From Penium margaritaceum (taxonomy: Eukaryota > Streptophyta > Zygnematophyceae > Desmidiales > Peniaceae), in assembly GCA_023375785.1 (NCBI GenBank), contig SZWC01001609.1:162276-197907 (forward strand): 35,632 nt of DNA. The letters are read 5' to 3'. The notes under the pieces are model-generated. The model worked only from the letters and a program-made list of their open reading frames with translations, ran no database searches and was not told where the DNA came from. Below are positions 33,473 to 35,632 of this stretch, in pieces (positions within the stretch are counted from its first letter, which is position 1; every line of letters starts with the position of its first letter). A program made the translations under genes and the position numbers.

Positions 33473-34024
33473 ATGGCTATTTGTGCCCTCGATTGGACAC
33501 ACATCCCAAAGCTCGATCAGTTCGGAGAAATTATCCACAACTGGTATGGTGGCATACGTATCCACACAAAACAGTCTTTTCTCCATGGGTATCAACTCTC
33601 CCTCTTTTTAGAAGGAGTTTACGACAACCCTGGAAGTCCTCCAAGGGCCTACACAATGACCCTCCGAGATATCAAGAAATGCCTTCGCCACACTACCCAT
33701 CTTGTCTACCACAGAATCATCTATGAAGTATCCCCAGTGGCAGCCATGTGGCACACTCTGGTAGCATCAGCGTGTAATCCAAATCTCTACAACAAGATCG
33801 TCAGATCCCTCCATCGAGTGGAAACAACCCCCCACGAGACAACATCACCAGGACCTAATTGCTCTATAAAAATGCAATCAGGACTCTCCACCTTGTCGGA
33901 CTCAGGGGGGCTGTCAGAAAACATGACTCCGACAAGGTACATCTCACCCCTCGGATGCTCCGAGCTCTCAATAATGGTTCAACTCCGGGTAGAACCACCT
34001 CGGTCATCACTCACTAGCCGTTAA
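33473..34024 (+). CDS. hypothetical 183-aa open frame in element 2, running into the 3' LTR
   Basis: ATG at 33473 opens a frame of 183 residues. The first 146 or so lie in the internal region and the rest read into the LTR from 33912. The frame is open upstream to 33188, but that part is repeat-like. Unlike the upstream DNA, this stretch has balanced amino-acid composition with many Tyr, Trp, Ile and His residues (for example IHNWYGGIRIH, HTTHLVYHRIIYEV), as a real soluble protein would. I do not recognise the family. It could be a remnant of gag, a captured host exon, or an element-specific protein. The LTR-encoded tail suggests that an original stop or 3' part was lost. No signal peptide or membrane segment is apparent. 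Confidence 0.4.
   Translation: MAICALDWTHIPKLDQFGEIIHNWYGGIRIHTKQSFLHGYQLSLFLEGVYDNPGSPPRAYTMTLRDIKKCLRHTTHLVYHRIIYEVSPVAAMWHTLVASACNPNLYNKIVRSLHRVETTPHETTSPGPNCSIKMQSGLSTLSDSGGLSENMTPTRYISPLGCSELSIMVQLRVEPPRSSLTSR
33904..33911 (+). promoter_or_regulatory. polypurine tract of element 2
   Basis: AGGGGGGC directly abuts the 3' LTR (TGTCAGAA at 33912). This is the expected site for plus-strand DNA priming in an LTR retrotransposon. Confidence 0.85.
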
Positions 34025-34526
34025 CGGTCCCTAACCGACCAACAGCCTTCCTACCGAGACATCCCCTTATAAGCGGAATCACCGCAAGCACGTCCGGCTA
34101 GTGCAGAAGAAGCCATTATCTATGTTACCTATTCCTCCTATTGTGTAGTACATATGGAGGATGTTTATTCCCTCCTCAGTTAACCAGAACATTTCTACTC
34201 ATCCTGTTCCCCTTTGGTTCCGCGGCCTCGCCCCCGTGTCTTCGCTCTGCTCGCTCCTTGCATTCCCAGTCTTCGCCAGCCCCTCTCAACTCTTCGCTCC
34301 GTCACCCTCGCTCCTTCGCTCAGCTCTCTTACCCCGCCAGCCATCACTCATCTCGCTAAGAACTCTCTCACATCAACTTGTCTACCTCGACTCAGCCTCT
34401 ATCAACCTCCGCGACTAACTCCTCGGACCGCTCTCGCTTACATCACTCTGCTGACGCAAACTTGCATGTTCCGACGCTTCTGCCTGCTTCTACTGCTGCT
34501 GTCCTCGTGTCTACATTCTTGAGAAA
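33912..34526 (+). repeat. 3' LTR of element 2 (615 bp, altered right terminus)
   Basis: It aligns with the left LTR without net indels. TATAAG is at 34068-34073. The left end TGTCAGAA is intact, but the right end reads CTTGAGAAA where the left LTR has CTTCTGACA, so the terminal CA and inverted repeat are lost. Satellite resumes with GACCC. About one base in ten differs from the left LTR over the part I compared. Confidence 0.93.
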
Positions 34527-34531
34527 GACCC
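34527..34531. repeat. target-site duplication GACCC, right of element 2
   Basis: Partner of 30720-30724. It starts the resumed satellite. Confidence 0.85.
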
Positions 34532-35632
34532 GGCTTTTATTTCTGTGACCCAGTTTTGGTTTCTGTGACCCGGCTTTAGTTTTTGTGACCCGGCGTTGGT
34601 TTTTTTGACCCGGCTTTGGTTTCTGTGACCCAACTTTGGTTTCTTTGACCCAGCTTTGGTTTCTCTGATCCGGCTTTGGTTTCTGTGACCCAGCATTGGT
34701 TTCTGTGACCCGGCTTTGGTTTCTGTGACCCGGCTTTGGTTTCTGTGACCCGGCTTTGGTTTCTGTGACCCGGCTGTGGTTTCTGTCACCCGGCTTTGGT
34801 TTCTGTGACCCGGCTTTAGTTTCTATGACCCCGCATTGCCTTGTGTGACCCGGCTTTGGTTTCTCTGACTCAGCTTTGGTTTCTGAGACCCGGCTTTGGT
34901 TTCAGTAACACAACTTTGATTTCTGTGACCCGGCTTTGGTTTCTGTGACCCGGCTTTGGTTTCTGTGACCGGACTTTGATTTCTGTGACCCGGCTTTGGT
35001 TTCTGTGATCCGACCTTGGTTCGTGTGACCCGGATTTGGTTTCTATGACACGGCTTTGGATTCTGTGACCAGGCTTTGGTTTCTGTGACCCGGCTTTGGT
35101 TTCTGTGACCCAGCTTTGGTTTCTTTGACCCGACTTTGGTTTCTGTGACCCGGCTTTGGTTTCTGTGACCCGGCTTTTGTTTCTGTGACCTGGCTTTGGT
35201 TTCCGTGACCCGGCTTTGGTTTCTGTGACCCGGAATCGGTTTCTGTTCCCCCGCTTTGGTTTTTGTGACCCGGCTTTGGTTTCTGTAAACCGGCTTTGGT
35301 TTTGTGACCCGGCTTTGGTTTCCGTGACCCAGCTCTGGTTTCGGTGATCTGGCTTTGGTTTCAGTGACCCAGCTTTTGTTTCTGTGACCCAGCTTTGGTT
35401 TCTGTGACTCCGCTTTGGTTTCTTTGACCCGACCTTGGTTTCTGTGACCCGGCTTTGGTTTCTTTGACCCAGATTTGGTTTCAGTGATCCGGCTTTGGTT
35501 TCTGAGACCCAGCTTTGGTTTTTGTGACCCGGCTTTGGTTTGTGTGACCCGGCTTTGGTTTCTGTGACCCGGCTTTGGTTTCTGTGACCCGGCTTTGGTT
35601 TCTGTGACCCGGCTTTGGTTTCTGTGACCCGG
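34532..35632. repeat. 20-bp satellite, array C (about 55 units, open at window end)
   Basis: Same unit and orientation as arrays A and B. A variant run (TTTAGTTTCTATGACCCC, TTGCCTTGTGTG, TAACACAACTTT) at 34812-34915 matches one at 29454-29560 in array B. With element 2 removed, these would be about 1.55 kb apart. The last 100 bp are pure consensus, so the array very likely continues beyond the window. Confidence 0.97.

Larger units (their letters stand above)
30725..34526 (+). mobile_element. non-autonomous copia-type LTR retrotransposon, element 2
   Basis: It has two 615-bp LTRs at a constant offset of 3187 bp, a primer site directly after the left LTR, a purine tract directly before the right LTR, and 5-bp target duplications GACCC. 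The internal 2.57 kb shows no zinc knuckle, protease, integrase, RT or RNase H motif in any frame, so replication would depend on another element's enzymes. The initiator-Met primer site and 5-bp duplication favour Ty1/copia, but without pol this is inference. The internal DNA is strongly C+T-rich on this strand and made partly of 141-bp repeats. LTR divergence is about 10% by eye over the first 375 bp, older than element 1. Confidence 0.9.

Overview
The window is eukaryotic repeat DNA, not a gene-bearing locus. About 24.8 kb of its 35.6 kb is one 20-bp tandem satellite (plus-strand consensus GGCTTTGGTTTCTGTGACCC, roughly 1,240 units). Two LTR retrotransposons, both Ty1/copia-like, sit inside it. 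I see no intact host gene. The element structure (Gag-PR-INT-RT-RNase H order, priming by initiator-Met tRNA) and the large satellite suggest a plant or streptophyte alga. A charophyte such as Chara is only a guess, because no species-diagnostic gene is present.

Layout: 1-574, non-satellite flank with a degenerate tRNA-like head and small inverted repeats, no coding signal. 575-3322, satellite array A. 3323-9732, copia element 1 on the minus strand, with LTRs of about 654 bp, 5-bp target duplication CCGGC, and a decayed gag-pol. 9733-30724, satellite array B, containing three perfectly homogenised blocks (14021-15380, 23551-24670, 26911-27750) and several larger duplications. 30725-34526, element 2 on the plus strand, a non-autonomous copia-type element with two 615-bp LTRs, a 13-nt initiator-Met primer site, a polypurine tract, 141-bp internal repeats, no recognisable gag-pol, and target duplication GACCC. 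34527-35632, satellite array C, running off the window.

The parts fit one history. A 20-bp satellite grew by unequal exchange, was invaded twice at the GC-rich end of its unit (GACCCGGC), and kept duplicating in blocks of about 20n bp. By eye the element 1 LTRs differ by about 3% and the element 2 LTRs by about 10%, so element 2 is probably the older insertion. Element 1 is dead: it has three in-frame stops and an Asn where the protease catalytic Asp belongs.

The most interesting points are: (1) element 1 has a primer site matching the anticodon arm of initiator-Met tRNA, the half-tRNA priming known from Drosophila copia, while its neighbour uses the tRNA 3' end; (2) the same CCTGG satellite variant is fixed without error in two blocks 8 kb apart; (3) the non-autonomous element carries 47-codon repeats and an unrecognised 183-aa reading frame. 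Two of the three single-N positions are flanked by duplicated sequence and look like unmerged contig ends, so copy numbers here should be treated with caution. The long minus-strand open frames over the satellite follow from its 20-bp period and are not annotated as genes.
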